Shown piece after piece: positions 47,801 through 55,790 of a stretch of DNA of 64,000 nt (position 1 is the first letter of the stretch; each line of letters begins with the position of its first letter). This stretch comes from Chitinophaga japonensis (lineage in GTDB: Bacteria; Bacteroidota; Bacteroidia; Chitinophagales; Chitinophagaceae). The DNA is taken from the NCBI RefSeq assembly GCF_007830125.1, contig NZ_VLLG01000003.1, positions 1,354,247-1,418,246 on the forward strand, given 5' to 3'. A program made the position numbers and the translations under genes. The notes below the pieces were generated by a model. The model worked only from the letters and a program-made list of their open reading frames with translations. It did no database searches and had not been told where the DNA came from.

Positions 47801-48060
47801 AGTCTGCACTGCAGATCCTGGCAAAGGCACAGGTTAGAACATTCGTATTTAAAGCCGACAGCACCAACAGAACCAACATAGGTTTTATTGCAGATGAAGT
47901 GCCGGATGAAATGGCTGCGCCCCAAAGGAGTGGAGTAGACCAGGCCAATACCATCGCCCTGCTGGTAAAGGCCGTGCAGGAGCTGACAGTGCAGAACAAG
48001 GTTTTGCAGCAAAAGGTGGAGGCAATGGAAGCGCAACTGAAAGAGAAAACAAAGCAATAA
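44863..48060 (+). CDS. Secreted tail-fibre-like protein with C-terminal S74 chaperone domain, paralog 3
   Basis: 1065 aa from the ATG at 44863 (MKTLIGACALLLLTICSFAQ); the upstream ATG at 44773 lies inside paralog 2. After the shared module (HVYQIRADTVRIYNTCDTAE) comes a long Gly/Thr/Asn-rich body with fibre repeats (NVGIGVTAPVEKL, YLGIGTTSPSNRL, NVGIGTTTPSHTL). The last about 110 residues are an intramolecular chaperone (peptidase S74) domain: SLRSLKKNI keeps the catalytic Ser and the Lys five residues on, though the usual Asp after Ser is Leu, followed by FVFKADSTNRTNIGFIADEV and a terminal coiled coil. In phage fibres this domain helps trimerisation and then cuts itself off. A surface fibre is the natural inference. 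Confidence 0.8.
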   Translation: MKTLIGACALLLLTICSFAQHVYQIRADTVRIYNTCDTAELVLENRTQDTLGFLFNKGKGRTEFRKLSLKQVGDRSIAIEGQDTLELGTIIKVAVDTLYRSNDTLFYWKTDGQIVAVNMGYKSYGDNTYVPKARTFTMAGGTGISITPAGAQDMSANRSWTVTNTAPDRTVTLSNGAGISVTGEYPSFTITNTAPGATPNLQQVTDMGATTANSLEINPNADAFRAMLIKRGTSVVSSAQLANNNNTSLSWTPNIAAPTTTYRVDVGTNLLNYYNNGTIETIWRSGNHPAGTAFSPTLTGANVLSSITTNSAGHVTALTTRTITAGDIGAAPAGGSTNYVQNQITSAQSGNFWLTGHTAALSYNSFVPNGNLHIGLFNNAYATANRRWGIFLSGTETGSNAGSIFSIARYDDAGTYISTPFSINRQNGNVVIPQLINALQSTDNNAGALSMLGGEVGANQGGQIALYGGTHSSIPGGIAFYSGTGTGLQPERMRISANGNVGIGVTAPVEKLQVQAGELYIKSGSNTNNTVHNGVKFGTDNDAGFSAIRAARGLNSTAIGLSFFTSNAATPSEIMRLTPAGYLGIGTTSPSNRLHLVETGTLTTSTLTTYAQRITQNGADLGIGGAATGSYIQSFNSLPLFINGVGNNVGIGTTSAPPSRLTVSTPTGADGIGIYSTAALSASSGPFIRMYNTGTPSGQQRLGGILWGANTSGTTLYTGAQIETYSESAWTAGSSHPSLLRFLTTPSGSAAVAERMRITAAGNVGIGTTTPSHTLEVAGTARVSSVADLGSTSLIRGSGTGAANVSYLRFTASDGSTRAGYVGDGGSSNSDMYLTSDAGGVRLVPLGGGSGSLNVQGTSMDYSGGQLLLNNGTSNLISMNTVGLSAPTFNTRSTGAKISLWNAAVSAGTAGWDIGMESSHIWFGIPQNTSTNGFKWYAGTTQIARLDGTGNLVLSGQVQATSFYQTSLRSLKKNIRPFGQSALQILAKAQVRTFVFKADSTNRTNIGFIADEVPDEMAAPQRSGVDQANTIALLVKAVQELTVQNKVLQQKVEAMEAQLKEKTKQ

Positions 48061-48091
48061 TAGCGGCAGGAATTAATAAGCAACAAATCAA

Positions 48092-48637
48092 ATGAGAACA
48101 TTTCTTTTATTTATAGTGATCACGTTATTTTCGCTGCCACTGGCTGCGCAGGGTCCTCTTGCCTTAAAAGCACTTACGGCCGGTTCCCTGGTCACTTCCC
48201 GGAAAGTTGAGCAGATAGTAACACAAGGGATAATGAGCCCCAGAACAATAGCTGCCAACCATCTCGTAACACATGCTGAAGTAAAGCAAAAAGTACAGGA
48301 AGGATATTTTCTCAAGAAATCATCTTCTGTTACCATTCCCGGCGATAATTTTTGTATAACCGTTGCAGAAGCGAAAGCCTGGCTGAACCTGGACGAGAGC
48401 CAACTGCCCGCCAATGGCCGTATGCCGCTATGGCAGGAATTGTCCCCGGCATCGCAATGCACGGGCGTAGATAAAAAAGTGATCAACGAGGTATGTGAAA
48501 CCGGCAACAAAGTATGGACAAGGAGTGAATATGATTCAAGTATCGGAATGTATAAATGTTATTACGTCTACAGGTGGTCTGATGGGAGCCAAAGCCAGGA
48601 ATATTACGAATTGAACGGGGCAGGTTGTGTCGTGTAA
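48092..48637 (+). CDS. Secreted protein of unknown function
   Basis: 181 aa. Signal peptide (MRTFLLFIVITLFSLPLAAQ). The first half is helical with two similar LVTxxxVxQxVxxG stretches (SLVTSRKVEQIVTQGIM and HLVTHAEVKQKVQEGYF). The C-terminal half has four cysteines (CITVAE, SQCTG, EVCET, YKCYYVYRWSDGSQSQEYYE) and a small beta domain. No family recognised. It begins 31 bases after the S74 protein stop, so probable co-transcription with the fibre genes. Confidence 0.6.
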   Translation: MRTFLLFIVITLFSLPLAAQGPLALKALTAGSLVTSRKVEQIVTQGIMSPRTIAANHLVTHAEVKQKVQEGYFLKKSSSVTIPGDNFCITVAEAKAWLNLDESQLPANGRMPLWQELSPASQCTGVDKKVINEVCETGNKVWTRSEYDSSIGMYKCYYVYRWSDGSQSQEYYELNGAGCVV

Positions 48638-48679
48638 CCACTAATTCTCTATCTTAGTCACATAAATCCTAAGTGCGGT

Positions 48680-51196
48680 ATGCGCAAATACTTCCTGTCG
48701 GCTATACTGTTGCTGGCCTTCCTGCCTGGCTTTACACAATCGCTTCCTACGCCGGACCAGTTCCTCGGCTATCGTTTAGGCACGCACTTTACTCCTCATT
48801 ATAAAGTGCTGGAGTATTTCCGGGCGGTAGCCGCGGCCACGCCCAACATGCAACTGCAGGAGTATGGGACCACCTACGAAGGCCGCCCGCTGCTGATGGC
48901 GGTGATCGCCTCCCCGGAAAACTTTGCGAGGCTGTCTGCCATCCGGCAGCAAAACCTGGCGCTGGCCGCCGGGAAGGGTAGCAGCAGCGCACAGCAGCCG
49001 GTCATTGTATGGCTTAGCTATAATGTGCACGGAAACGAGGCCGTATCTACCGAAGCGGCCATGCGCACCCTGTACCTGCTGGCCGACAGGAAAAATGCGC
49101 AAACACAGGCATGGCTGCGTAATACCATCGTGATCATCGATCCCTGCCTGAACCCCGACGGGCGGGAGCGCTACGTTAGCTTTTATAACCAGGTGCAGAG
49201 CCGGCCGCCCAACCCGGCGCGTTATGCCTGGGAACATCATGAGCCCTGGCCCGGCGGCCGCGCCAACCACTATTTTTTTGACCTGAACCGCGACTGGGCC
49301 TGGCAGACGCAAACAGAGTCCCGGCAACGGGTGGCCGTGTACAACCAGTGGATGCCCCAGGTGCATGTGGATTTTCATGAGCAGGGTATTGACGAGCCCT
49401 ATTATTTTGCGCCGGCGGCGGAGCCTTTCCACGAAGTGATCAAGCCCTGGCAGCGCGACATGCAGACCCTGATCGGCAAGAACAACGCAAAATATTTTGA
49501 CAAGGAAGGATGGCTGTACTTCACCAAAGAACGGTTTGACCTTTTCTATCCCAGCTACGGCGATACTTACCCTACCTATAACGGCGCTATCGGCATGACC
49601 TATGAGCAGGGCGGCAGCGGCCGCGCCGGCCTGGCCGTGCTGAAGGAGGATGGTGACACGCTTACGCTGGAAGACCGTATTGCCCACCACGTTACCACCG
49701 CTTTGTCCACTATCGAAGTGGCGGCGCAGCAATCGGGAAAGATAACAGGGGAGTTTGCCCAATATTTCCGGGATGCCGTTACTGCCCCGGAGGGGCCCTA
49801 CAAAGCCTACGTGGTAAAGGCGGGCGGCAATGCCGGCAAGCTGGCGGCGCTGGCAGACCTGCTGCGCAGGAACGATATCGCTTTCGGTTATGGCGCGGGC
49901 GCGTCCAAAGCCAGCGGGCTGAATTACTTTACCGGCAAAACGGAAAGCTTTGAAATAGTGAAGGAGGATATGGTGATCAGCGCTTTCCAGCCCCGCTCCA
50001 ACCTGCTACGGGTGCTTTTTGAGCCGCAATCCCGTTTAACCGACTCCGTTACTTACGATATTACGGCCTGGGCGCTGCCTTATGCCTACGGGCTGCAGGC
50101 CTATGCACTGCGCCAGCAACTGGCGCCGGCAGCAGATTCATTGACGGCAGCCGGGGAAGAGCCGCCATCGATCAACCGGCCCTATGCTTACCTGGCGCCC
50201 TGGAACAGCCTGCAGGATGTAAAGCTGCTGACTGCCCTGCTGCAACGGCACATCAAGGTGCGGTATGCGGAAACCCCGTTCACCATGGGCGGGCGCAGCT
50301 ATCCGCCGGGCACCCTCATCATACCCAGGGCCGGCAACGGGGAACTGGGCGGCCGGTTTGACACCTATGTGAAAGCTGCAGCCCAGGCAGCCCGGGTACG
50401 CCTGGAAGCAGCCGTGACCGGCTTCGTAGATAAAGGCACTGATTTCGGATCGGATAAGGTGCGCTACATCCAGCCCCCGCAGGTAGCCATGCTGGCAGGA
50501 GATGGCGTTTCTTCCCTGAACGTGGGTGAAATATGGCATTTCTTTGAGCAGCAGATAGGCTACCCCGTTACCCTGGTGAACCCGCAGGATATCAAGCGGA
50601 TCAACTGGAAAACGGTGAACGTGCTCATTCTGCCCGACGGGCACTATGATTGCCTCGAAGATAAAACAACTGTCAACCGCCTGAAGGAATGGGTGAGCAG
50701 CGGCGGCCGGCTGATAGTCCTGCAGGACGCGCTGGCCCAACTGGCGGAAGGCGACTGGGGCTTCCGGCTGAAAAAGGAGACGGAAGACAAAGACAGTACA
50801 AAGGTGGACGCTTACGCGGCCCTGAAGACCTACGCCAACCGGGAACGGGAGCGTGTAAAGCAATTCATTCCCGGCGCTATTTACAAGGTACAGTTAGATA
50901 ATACCCACCCGCTGGCATTTGGATACCCCGATGAATATTATACCCTGAAGCAGGACGACCATATCTATGAATTCCTGGACGAGGACGGCTGGAACGTGGG
51001 CGTGCTGAAAAAGGACAACTACCTGAGCGGTTTTGTAGGTACGGATACCCGTGCCCGCCTGAAGGACGGCCTGCTGTTCGGCGTAAGGGAAATAGGCAGC
51101 GGGCGTATTATCATGCTGGCGGACAACCCGCTGTTCCGCAGCTTCTGGGAAAACGGCAAGCTGCTGTTCTGTAACGCGGTGTTCCTGGTGAACTAA
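48680..51196 (+). CDS. M14 family zinc carboxypeptidase-like peptidase
   Basis: 838 aa. Signal peptide (MRKYFLSAILLLAFLPGFTQ), then an M14 peptidase domain (about 25-380). Zinc ligands are H117 and E120 in NVHGNEAVSTEA and H233 in VHVDFHEQG; FFDLNRDWAWQTQTESRQ is the substrate-arginine region. The C-terminal half (about 400-838) has a glutamine-amidotransferase-like alpha/beta fold (LILPDGHYDCLED, SSGGRLIVLQDALAQ), as seen in large M14 proteins of this phylum. Exported peptidase of unknown substrate. Its stop overlaps the stop of the convergent redoxin gene by 3-4 bases. Confidence 0.88.
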   Translation: MRKYFLSAILLLAFLPGFTQSLPTPDQFLGYRLGTHFTPHYKVLEYFRAVAAATPNMQLQEYGTTYEGRPLLMAVIASPENFARLSAIRQQNLALAAGKGSSSAQQPVIVWLSYNVHGNEAVSTEAAMRTLYLLADRKNAQTQAWLRNTIVIIDPCLNPDGRERYVSFYNQVQSRPPNPARYAWEHHEPWPGGRANHYFFDLNRDWAWQTQTESRQRVAVYNQWMPQVHVDFHEQGIDEPYYFAPAAEPFHEVIKPWQRDMQTLIGKNNAKYFDKEGWLYFTKERFDLFYPSYGDTYPTYNGAIGMTYEQGGSGRAGLAVLKEDGDTLTLEDRIAHHVTTALSTIEVAAQQSGKITGEFAQYFRDAVTAPEGPYKAYVVKAGGNAGKLAALADLLRRNDIAFGYGAGASKASGLNYFTGKTESFEIVKEDMVISAFQPRSNLLRVLFEPQSRLTDSVTYDITAWALPYAYGLQAYALRQQLAPAADSLTAAGEEPPSINRPYAYLAPWNSLQDVKLLTALLQRHIKVRYAETPFTMGGRSYPPGTLIIPRAGNGELGGRFDTYVKAAAQAARVRLEAAVTGFVDKGTDFGSDKVRYIQPPQVAMLAGDGVSSLNVGEIWHFFEQQIGYPVTLVNPQDIKRINWKTVNVLILPDGHYDCLEDKTTVNRLKEWVSSGGRLIVLQDALAQLAEGDWGFRLKKETEDKDSTKVDAYAALKTYANRERERVKQFIPGAIYKVQLDNTHPLAFGYPDEYYTLKQDDHIYEFLDEDGWNVGVLKKDNYLSGFVGTDTRARLKDGLLFGVREIGSGRIIMLADNPLFRSFWENGKLLFCNAVFLVN

Positions 51197-51792
51197 AACC
51201 GCTTGATATTACAGCCAAGCGCAGCAGTAGTGTTCACTTTTACCGGCTTGCCGGCCAGCATTTCATTGATGGCGTTTTGCAGGTGCTGCGTTTTTACTGC
51301 GCCTGCATTGCCGGGACTGTCGTCAATAGCGCCTTTGTAGGCCAGGCGCCCGTTCTTGTCAAACAGGTAGCATTCCGGCGTATGCGCCGCATCAAAAGCG
51401 GCGGCTATCACCGCTTTCTTATCCATTACATAGAACCAGTTGTATTGCTGCGCCGCGGCATAGGTTTTCATGGCAGCCAGTGATTCTTCTCCATTATGCA
51501 GCGTGGTGTTGGAATTGACCAGGATCACGCCTACCTGGTGCTGTAGCGCATATCCGCAAATAGCTACCGTCCTGGCCTGGTTACGCAGTATATAAGGGCA
51601 ATGGTTGCCGGAGAACATTACCAGCAGGCCATTGCTGCCCCTGGCTCCGTTCAGGGATATTTCCCGGCCGCTGATATCCTGCAGCTTCACATCTGCGCCG
51701 GGAATAGGCGCGCCAATTTCCAGGGAAGTTTCCTTTGGATAGAAGGCGGTAAGCAAAGCACAGGCGATCAGTACGCAAAAGGTACGCATCAT
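51193..51792 (-). CDS. Exported redoxin-domain (thioredoxin-like) protein
   Basis: 199 aa from ATG at 51792 (another at 51789). Signal peptide (MRTFCVLIACALLTAFY), then a thioredoxin-like/AhpC-type domain with IGAPIPGADVKLQDISGRE, the active-site region MFSGNHCPYILRNQ (one peroxidatic-type Cys, no second Cys in CxxC), and HTPECYLFDKNGRLAYKGAID, typical of this peroxiredoxin-like group. The upstream frame to 51891 lies over its promoter and is not favoured. Convergent with the M14 peptidase. Confidence 0.85.
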   Translation of the reverse strand: MMRTFCVLIACALLTAFYPKETSLEIGAPIPGADVKLQDISGREISLNGARGSNGLLVMFSGNHCPYILRNQARTVAICGYALQHQVGVILVNSNTTLHNGEESLAAMKTYAAAQQYNWFYVMDKKAVIAAAFDAAHTPECYLFDKNGRLAYKGAIDDSPGNAGAVKTQHLQNAINEMLAGKPVKVNTTAALGCNIKRF

Positions 51793-51843
51793 GTTGCAGG
51801 TTTTTGGTTGGACAGGTATAGGTTGATGGTTTAATATTTTAAA

Positions 51844-51875
51844 TAAAGGTAATGTAATATCGGCGATTGTGCAAA
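51844..51875 (-). promoter_or_regulatory. Candidate promoter of the redoxin gene
   Basis: On the minus strand, TTTG (51872-51875) is followed after 20 bases by TACCTTTA (51844-51851), one base off the TAnnTTTG consensus. RNA would start near 51837, about 45 bases before the ATG at 51792. Spacing and both boxes are good for this phylum. Confidence 0.5.
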
Positions 51876-51890
51876 TGGATGGGCCGCACA

Positions 51891-52859
51891 TTAAGAAAGG
51901 CCCTGTATCTCAACAGGTTCGTCTTCCATCCTGGAAGCGGCTATTTCTTTCAGGGTGCTGATGCTCACGTTCAGCTCAAAACCAATGAGCAGTATGAAGG
52001 AGTTGAAATAGAGGAACAGCATCAGGATGAGGATGGTGCCGATGGAGCCGTATATCTTGTTGTAGTTCACAAAATTGTTCACAAAAAGAGAGAAGCCCAG
52101 GGTGACCAGTATCATCAGCATGGTGGCAAGGGTGGAGCCGGCGTTAATGAATTTCCATTTTTTGGCGGTAGCGGGCGCAAAACGGTAAATGACCGCCAGC
52201 ATGGAAAAGAACAGCATCACAATGAGCAGCCAGCGCACCAGTTGCACGCTTTTTCTTACCAGCTCGCTTTCTACGTGCAGTTGGTTAAAAATGTAGCGCA
52301 ATATTGTGCCCTGCGCGATGATCAGCACAACGGTGATCAGCAGCAGGAACACCAGCACGGCGGTCAGTTGCAGGGCCAGCAGCCGGGTTTGCCACCATTT
52401 TCGCTGTATAAAGCCGGGCTGCATCTTGTTGAATGAGCGCATAATGCCCATCAGGCCGTTGGAGGAGTAGAAAAAGGCCATCAGGAAAGCGATGGACAGC
52501 AAGCCGGTGCGGTTGGTGTACAGGAAATCATGGATCATGTTCCGCACGATCATGTAGGTATTGTAGTTGGGCGTTACGTCCTCCGCCAGCCGGTACAGTG
52601 TGGGCTCTACGTTCTTCATGGGAATGAAGGGCACCAGGGTGAACAGAAAGATGAAAAAAGGCGGTATGGCCAGCAGGAAATTAAAGGAGATGGCCGCCGC
52701 CCGGTCGGCCAGGCTTTTGCTTTTGATTTCGCGGAAAAAGAATGTCAGCACATCATATAAAGGCAATCCCTCAAAGCCCGGCAGCACCCATACCTTGCTC
52801 TTGTCCACCAGTTTCTGGAACAGCGTTGTATTATGTAGCCTTGTTTTGAGATTGAGCAT
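51891..52859 (-). CDS. YihY/BrkB family membrane protein
   Basis: 322 aa. A cytoplasmic N-terminal segment with LYDVLTFFFREIKSKSLADR and AAAISFNFLLAIPPFFIFLF, then about six membrane helices, matching the YihY/virulence factor BrkB family (inner-membrane proteins of unknown transport role; the old RNase BN name is not supported). The motif FVNNFVNYNKIYGSIGTILI near residue 265 is diagnostic. It is the last gene of the minus-strand cluster beginning at miaB, 12 bases after mltG. Confidence 0.92.
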   Translation of the reverse strand: MLNLKTRLHNTTLFQKLVDKSKVWVLPGFEGLPLYDVLTFFFREIKSKSLADRAAAISFNFLLAIPPFFIFLFTLVPFIPMKNVEPTLYRLAEDVTPNYNTYMIVRNMIHDFLYTNRTGLLSIAFLMAFFYSSNGLMGIMRSFNKMQPGFIQRKWWQTRLLALQLTAVLVFLLLITVVLIIAQGTILRYIFNQLHVESELVRKSVQLVRWLLIVMLFFSMLAVIYRFAPATAKKWKFINAGSTLATMLMILVTLGFSLFVNNFVNYNKIYGSIGTILILMLFLYFNSFILLIGFELNVSISTLKEIAASRMEDEPVEIQGLS

Positions 52860-52871
52860 AAGTAATTTATC

Positions 52872-53933
52872 TCAGTAACCCAAGCGGTTCAATGCAGCCT
52901 GGTATTGGCGGGCATTCTGCAAATGTTCCCGGTAGGTGGCGGCAAATGCGTGATACCCGGAGAAGTCAGACCGCGCACAAAAATACATATAATCTGTTTC
53001 CGGGGTATTCAGCACCGCCTCCAGGGTTTTGGATGATGGCGTACAGATAGGTCCCGGCGGCAATCCTGTATAACGGTAAGTGTTATACGGAGAATCATAC
53101 AGCGTGTGGCTTTCGCGTATCCTTTTCAGGCCAAAGTCCTGCAGGGCAAATTTCACGGTGGGATCGGCCTGCAGGCGCATGCCTTTGCGGTAGCGGTTCA
53201 GGTACACGCTGGATATCAGCGGCTTCTCGTCATTTTTGTTGGTCTCTTCCTCCACGATGGCTGCCAGTATGGTCACCTCGTTAAGGCTCAGGCCCAGGCG
53301 CCGGGCTTTGGCCTTCCGCTCTTCCGTCCAGAACTGTTCCCTGGCTTTTTCCAGCTTGGCAAAGGCGCCTTCTGCGGAAGTGTTCCAGTAATACTCATAG
53401 GTATTGGGCATGACGGCGCACATCACGGTATTGGAGTCCAGCCCGAACTGGCGCAGGTATACCTGGTCCTGCAGCAGCACCCGCAGTGCATTGGAGTCGG
53501 CCTCCAGGTTGCTGCAGAGCTTCTTTACCAGGTCTTTCTTCGTACGGAGCTTGGTGATCACCAGCTTTACCGGCACCTGCCGCCCGGAACGCAGCAGCCT
53601 TACTATCTCGAAGTTGCTCATTCCTTTCTGTATCTGGTACCGGCCGGCCTTCACACGGGTAGGGTAGTTCAGTTCCCGCGCTACCCAGTCAAAACTGTTG
53701 CGGCTGCGGACAACGCCCTGTTCTTCCAGTCCTTCCAGCACATCCTGGTAGGTGCTGCCGGTGCGCACGTAAAAATATTTCTTGTCGCCGAATGCTTTCG
53801 TGTTAGGGCCGAATACGCGATAGGCCACGTATACCGCTGCGCCTGCTACCAGTGCGCAGACAATGACAATAATACGCCTGATCCAGATGGTCCTGCCGGA
53901 GCTTTTAGTGGTGCTGTGTCTTTTGTTTCCCAT
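52872..53933 (-). CDS. mltG: Endolytic murein transglycosylase MltG
   Basis: 353 aa. One N-terminal membrane anchor (about 19-40), a LysM-like part, and the YceG/MltG catalytic domain. The catalytic Glu is E228 in AAIVEEETNKNDEKP, followed by SSVYLNRYRKGMRLQADPTV. MltG cuts new peptidoglycan strands at the membrane and sets glycan length. Length is normal. It follows secG but a strong terminator lies in the 110-base gap, so part of its transcription may start there. Confidence 0.95.
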   Translation of the reverse strand: MGNKRHSTTKSSGRTIWIRRIIVIVCALVAGAAVYVAYRVFGPNTKAFGDKKYFYVRTGSTYQDVLEGLEEQGVVRSRNSFDWVARELNYPTRVKAGRYQIQKGMSNFEIVRLLRSGRQVPVKLVITKLRTKKDLVKKLCSNLEADSNALRVLLQDQVYLRQFGLDSNTVMCAVMPNTYEYYWNTSAEGAFAKLEKAREQFWTEERKAKARRLGLSLNEVTILAAIVEEETNKNDEKPLISSVYLNRYRKGMRLQADPTVKFALQDFGLKRIRESHTLYDSPYNTYRYTGLPPGPICTPSSKTLEAVLNTPETDYMYFCARSDFSGYHAFAATYREHLQNARQYQAALNRLGY

Positions 53934-53990
53934 AGCAATAGTGTTCGCCGGCAGGAAAGGGGGACCTGCCAGACGGGTACCGGTTACATA

Positions 53991-54018
53991 AAAAAACCTC
54001 GCTTTTTAACGGCGAGGT
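53991..54018 (-). terminator. Factor-independent terminator after secG
   Basis: On the minus strand: ACCTCGC, a nine-base loop (CGTTAAAAA), GCGAGGT and a run of T. A perfect seven-base-pair stem with a T tail, 26 bases after the secG stop. A second hairpin (GGCAGG/CCTGCC with a nine-base loop, 53950-53970) follows just before mltG. Confidence 0.85.
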
Positions 54019-54043
54019 GCTGCAATTAGTTTTAAGGAACTGA

Positions 54044-54436
54044 TTATTTATTCTCAGCCGGCTGTTGCTGCTGCTGTGCCGGTTGTTGTTGTTGCTGTTG
54101 CGGCTGAGCTGGTGCTGCATTGGGCAGAGTGGTGGTGTTACCGGCCGGGGCAGGTACGGTTCTGCCTACGTTCCGCTCTATTACACCGGGCGCCTGCTGG
54201 GTGCCTGCATTCTTATCTACGAAAAAGGAGGAGGTGAGGCAAAGCACTGCAATGATGGCAGCCAGTATCCAGGTGCCTTTTTCCAATACATCCGTCGTCT
54301 GGCGCACGCCTATCACCTGGGTGCCGATACCGCCGAAAGAGCCGGACAGCCCGCCGCCTTTAGGATTCTGCACCAGCACAAAAAAGCCCAGTAACACACA
54401 TGCCAGAATGATCAGTATACCAAAGAATAATAACAT
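54044..54436 (-). CDS. secG: Protein translocase subunit SecG with Gln-rich tail
   Basis: 130 aa. Two membrane helices (about 3-22 and 52-72) with the family pattern VLVQNPKGGGLSGSFGG between them. SecG assists SecYE during protein export. The C-terminal about 50 residues are low-complexity Gln/Pro/Ala (repeats in QQQQQPAQ), longer than in well-studied SecG. It lies 11 bases after the upstream gene and is followed by a strong terminator. Confidence 0.93.
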   Translation of the reverse strand: MLLFFGILIILACVLLGFFVLVQNPKGGGLSGSFGGIGTQVIGVRQTTDVLEKGTWILAAIIAVLCLTSSFFVDKNAGTQQAPGVIERNVGRTVPAPAGNTTTLPNAAPAQPQQQQQQPAQQQQQPAENK

Positions 54437-54447
54437 AATATTTTCTG

Positions 54448-55752
54448 TTAATTTTTATCTGTTTCGGACTGCTGCAGTTGCTGCATTTGCAGTTCCTGAA
54501 TCTTTTGCGCAAAATAAGCGCTTTTGTCGGGATTAAGCAAACTTAATTTTTGATAGATCTGGATGGCGGTTTGGTACTGCTGCTGCCTGGCCCAGATCTC
54601 CGCCAGGGTCTCGGAAACGATATCGTCATTCAGCGTAATGGACTCCATGGCCATCTTTTCCACTGCTTCGGATACCTCCGGTTCATCATCCTCGTAAAGA
54701 CGGTGTAACTGCTGTTGGTACCAGTCCTTACTGGCCCTGTGGGAGAAGCTTTGCTTCATTTCCCGCAGCCAGTCGGTAAAACTCCTCATTTCTGCCTTGC
54801 CTTTTGCATTCATTTCTTCTGCATTTTCAGGTTCTTTCAATCTTTTGTATGCAAAATAGTCATCGGTATAGAGGGGTTGGAAAGTGAGGGTGGTTTCCTC
54901 TTTTTCCGGTATGTCCAGGGGGAATATCCTGATCGGTTCTTCTTCTGCTGTTCCGGGAGCGGGGGCCGCCGCTGCTTCAGTTTCGGTTTCTTTGGTATTC
55001 GTGGTAATATCGTCCTCCGTTCCGGGGGCGGGGAATGCTTCCGCCGGCGCGGATGGCGCGTCCTCGAATACAAATACGGGTGTTGCGGGTATTTCAGGCG
55101 CAGCAGCAGGAGCTTCGTCCGCCACCGGGGCTTCCTCTTCCTGCGTTTCTTCTTCCTGCACTGCATCTTCCGTTGGCGTGCCGGCTATGGCTTCACTGAA
55201 GGAGAAGGTTTCCTCAACGGGCGCTTCCGGTTCCGGCAGGGTCGCTTCCCAGGTTGCTGGTACTTTCCCTGCTGCGGGCTCCGTTTCTTCAGGAGCAGCG
55301 GTTACCGCCTCCATGGTTGCAGGCTCCTCTTCCCCTGCGGGAAGATCAATATCCTGTATAGCGGTGGTATAGGTATCCGCAGGTTCCTCTTCCGGCTGGC
55401 CGGCTTCGGTTGCAGTGTCGGTTTCGACACGGGCGTCTGTTTCCTGGTAAGTAAAAGCGGGAGCAGGTTGCGGCTCCGGCTGTACCGGTGCCGGCGCTTC
55501 CACCACGGCCGCTTTTTCCAGCTCACCGGTTACAAACTGGTAAAAATAATGTGGGTTATCGCTGTACAACTGCGCCTTTTTAACGGCGGGCGCATGCAGG
55601 CTGGGATAGTGTTCATAATTCTTCCGGGCCAGCAGCAGGCGGGCAGTGGTAAAGTACGGGTATTCCGCCACCAATTGATCCAATGCAGCTTCTGTTACCT
55701 GCGATAGCGCCGGTTGCTGAAAAATATGCTGGATGATCCTGTTTGCGGTCAT
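54448..55752 (-). CDS. Conserved protein with acidic low-complexity centre and TPR-like end
   Basis: 434 aa, no signal peptide. The N-terminal about 85 residues are helical (QVTEAALDQLVAEYPYFTTA, RLLLARKNYEHY). Residues about 90-270 are Glu/Pro/Ala/Thr-rich and probably disordered. The C-terminal about 60 residues have TPR-like helices (SETLAEIWARQQQYQTAIQI, YQKLSLLNPDKSAYFAQKI). The gene is kept between lptE and secG in this phylum in my experience, but function is unknown; a scaffold at the envelope is one guess. Confidence 0.7.
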   Translation of the reverse strand: MTANRIIQHIFQQPALSQVTEAALDQLVAEYPYFTTARLLLARKNYEHYPSLHAPAVKKAQLYSDNPHYFYQFVTGELEKAAVVEAPAPVQPEPQPAPAFTYQETDARVETDTATEAGQPEEEPADTYTTAIQDIDLPAGEEEPATMEAVTAAPEETEPAAGKVPATWEATLPEPEAPVEETFSFSEAIAGTPTEDAVQEEETQEEEAPVADEAPAAAPEIPATPVFVFEDAPSAPAEAFPAPGTEDDITTNTKETETEAAAAPAPGTAEEEPIRIFPLDIPEKEETTLTFQPLYTDDYFAYKRLKEPENAEEMNAKGKAEMRSFTDWLREMKQSFSHRASKDWYQQQLHRLYEDDEPEVSEAVEKMAMESITLNDDIVSETLAEIWARQQQYQTAIQIYQKLSLLNPDKSAYFAQKIQELQMQQLQQSETDKN

Positions 55753-55790
55753 AAGCTGCTAAAGTATGAAAAATATACTATATCTGTGGG

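Noticed and set aside
16054-48060. Type VI or prophage origin of the RHS and fibre genes
   Set aside because: No Hcp, VgrG, PAAR, sheath, baseplate, capsid, terminase or integrase gene is present, and the proteins have Sec signal peptides.
53106-54029. 307-codon open frame antisense to mltG
   Set aside because: Shadow; it also runs through the secG terminator hairpin.
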